Below are positions 62,338 through 64,000 of a stretch of DNA of 64,000 nucleotides, piece after piece (within the stretch, counting starts at the first letter, position 1; each line of letters begins with the position of its first letter). The notes beneath the pieces are model-generated. The model was not told the DNA's origin. It was given only the letters and a program-made list of their open reading frames with translations, and ran no database searches. A program made the translations under genes and the position numbers. The DNA comes from Pseudodesulfovibrio alkaliphilus. GTDB lineage: Bacteria > Desulfobacterota > Desulfovibrionia > Desulfovibrionales > Desulfovibrionaceae. The stretch covers positions 744,001-808,000 of the forward strand of contig NZ_WODC01000001.1 in NCBI RefSeq assembly GCF_009729555.1, in the 5' to 3' direction.

Positions 62338-64000
62338 ATTCCATCCTGTTCACCCCGGAAGACCGTGCCAGCCTGCGCAAAAACGTTCTCATTACCTTTG
62401 CAACCCAGGTCATGCTCATTATTTCCTATATCATCGTCTTTTTTCTCATCAAGGATATCTCCGAAACATCATTATCCCACGCATCACTCCTTGGCTACAC
62501 GGCAGTCCTTTTGTCATGTTGCGCCATATTTTATTATCTGCGTCTCCAGTCGTATTCCCAGGCGCTTGAGGACGGCTATCTGACTGTGTCCAGGCTGCGC
62601 ACGCGACTTAGCTCGCGGCTTCGCAAACTGCCCATGGCCTTTTTCCGCCAGAATGAGACTGCGGATATCAGCAACCGCCTTTTGCAGGATATGACAGACG
62701 CCGAACTGGTCTTTTGCATCCACATCCACGAGATTCTGGCCGGGCTGATGGTGATCGCACTGATCACTGCCACGCTCCTTTTCATGGACACCTCCCTGGC
62801 TCTGGCCATGTTGCTGGCTGCCGCCCCGATCATTCCCATAGGCATCTATCTGTCCCGATTCATGAAAAAAAACAGCCCTGCGATTATCCGACTGCGAGAG
62901 CGCGTCAACAAAACACTTATGGAATACTTCGGCGGCATCGCGGAAATCAAGGCTGCCGACCTGTGCGGAAAACGATTCACTCCCTGGCACCGGGCCGACG
63001 CGGCATTACGCGCAGAATCCCTTGCCCTGGAAACCCGTTTCGGCATCTGGGCGCAATCAGCCCAGGTGGTTCTCGATTTTTCCTACATCGCAATGCTGCT
63101 TCTCGGAAGCTGGCTGATTTCATCGGGAAGCATCCCGGTCATGACCTTCATCTTTTTCCTGCTTCTGGCCGGGCAGCTTTACGCTCCCTTGTTCAGCCAG
63201 ATCATGCTGTATTCGGAACTCCGCCACTGCTCCATTTCATTGAAGCGCACCTCGGCCACGCTCAATGAAAAACCCCTGCAAACCCTCCCTGGGCATACCC
63301 CTCCCAAGGGCATGGATATCGCGTTCAACAACGTGTGCTTTTCTTACAACAAAACGCCTGTCCTCAAGGATGTCTCCTTCACCGTGCCACAACATACTGT
63401 CACGGCCTTGGTTGGGGCGTCGGGAGGAGGAAAAAGCACCGCTGTCAACCTGTTACTGCGCTTCTGGGATGTCTCGGAGGGCTCCATAACCATCGGCGGC
63501 ACTGATATCAGAACCTTTCGGCAATCAGATCTCTATGAATTATTCAGTGTGGTTTTCCAGGACGTTTACCTATTCAACGACAGCATCATGAACAATATCC
63601 TGCTGGCCCGCCCGGGCGCCACGGAGCAGGAGGCGGTGGAGGCCGCCACAAAAGCTTGCTGCCATGACTTCATCATGGAACTCGAAGAGGGTTACCAGAC
63701 CCTTGCCGGGGAAAGGGGAGCCCGCCTTTCCGGCGGAGAAAGGCAGCGCATCGCCATCGCCAGGGCCATCCTCAAAAACGCACCCATCCTGGTCCTGGAC
63801 GAGGCCACCGCCTCCATCGACCCGGAAAACGAGCTGCTCATACAACAGGGGCTCACCAACCTGATGCAGGGCAAAACCCTGCTTGTCATCGCTCACAGGC
63901 TCTCGACCATCAGCTCCGCCGACCAGATTCTCTTGCTTCACGATGGACGCATCGCCGAACAAGGGACACACAACGAACTCATGGCCAGCAAAGGAATGTA
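62331..64000 (+). CDS. ABC half-transporter, YbtQ-like, 3' end outside window
   Basis: The frame runs from ATG 62331, behind GGAAAGGAGGGGGCAGCC, to the window edge: 556 codons, with the C-terminus missing. It begins MLDSILFTPEDRASLRKNVL, has six membrane helices, and an ATPase domain with Walker A LVGASGGGKSTAVNLLLRF, signature RLSGGERQRIAIARAIL and Walker B ILVLDEATASIDPENELLIQ. It overlaps the YbtP-like gene and is its likely partner. Further siderophore genes may follow outside the window. Confidence 0.87.
   Translation, partial: MLDSILFTPEDRASLRKNVLITFATQVMLIISYIIVFFLIKDISETSLSHASLLGYTAVLLSCCAIFYYLRLQSYSQALEDGYLTVSRLRTRLSSRLRKLPMAFFRQNETADISNRLLQDMTDAELVFCIHIHEILAGLMVIALITATLLFMDTSLALAMLLAAAPIIPIGIYLSRFMKKNSPAIIRLRERVNKTLMEYFGGIAEIKAADLCGKRFTPWHRADAALRAESLALETRFGIWAQSAQVVLDFSYIAMLLLGSWLISSGSIPVMTFIFFLLLAGQLYAPLFSQIMLYSELRHCSISLKRTSATLNEKPLQTLPGHTPPKGMDIAFNNVCFSYNKTPVLKDVSFTVPQHTVTALVGASGGGKSTAVNLLLRFWDVSEGSITIGGTDIRTFRQSDLYELFSVVFQDVYLFNDSIMNNILLARPGATEQEAVEAATKACCHDFIMELEEGYQTLAGERGARLSGGERQRIAIARAILKNAPILVLDEATASIDPENELLIQQGLTNLMQGKTLLVIAHRLSTISSADQILLLHDGRIAEQGTHNELMASKGM

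Overview
The window is high-GC Gram-negative DNA. The gene content suggests a sulfate-reducing Desulfovibrionaceae-type bacterium (Desulfovibrio/Pseudodesulfovibrio-like). The clues are a DRTGG phosphotransacetylase-associated protein, a DUF4911 protein, a Maf-type flagellar accessory protein, several orphan glycosyltransferases, CheD, a c-di-GMP riboswitch and TonB-dependent receptors. This assignment rests on gene content alone and is an inference. I found no rRNA, tRNA, CRISPR array or complete insertion sequence.

Region 1 (1-16.7 kb) mixes housekeeping and surface-glycan genes. It holds the 3' end of a DRTGG-domain gene, a DUF4911 protein, a FlgM-like anti-sigma factor, a CgeB-like glycosyltransferase and a PIN-PhoH ATPase. 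A leftward operon follows that encodes a Maf/DUF115 protein, a fused IspD-like cytidylyltransferase/SDR reductase (the CDP-ribitol synthase layout) and a TagF-like polyol-phosphate transferase. Then come a methyltransferase, a glycosyltransferase-TatD pair, a DMT transporter, a flavoprotein oxidoreductase and an M24 peptidase.

Region 2 (16.7-44.2 kb) is mostly core genome: uvrA, an HD-GYP gene behind a c-di-GMP-I (GEMM) riboswitch, an FKBP-like/methyltransferase fusion, DUF523-YgjP, an MFS permease, cheD, a secreted acetolactate decarboxylase, an HPt protein, a glycosyltransferase, an AMIN-domain protein, pstB-phoU behind a probable Pho box, rpsA-sppA, a DUF2087 protein, a GATase1 protein, a Tat-lipoprotein M48 peptidase, mltD, a SpoU methyltransferase, a Ser/Thr kinase-DUF1566 fusion, an AraC-GyrI regulator, and metE under a cobalamin riboswitch.

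Region 3 (44.3-64 kb) looks like an accessory metal/nutrient-uptake island with lower GC in places, bordered on the left by a decayed IS5-type transposase. It contains two import modules separated by mntP (Mn efflux). The first has a sigma-54 activator, a good -24/-12 promoter, a periplasmic-binding-fold protein without a signal peptide, a heme-type TonB receptor and a YejABEF-type ABC importer. The second resembles the yersiniabactin uptake module: a FyuA-like receptor, a YbtA-like AraC regulator and YbtP/YbtQ-like half-transporters, with two strong Fur boxes in the divergent intergenic region. The last gene runs off the window.

Three diverged copies of one intergenic palindromic repeat lie at gene 3' ends near 1.3, 5.4 and 21 kb.
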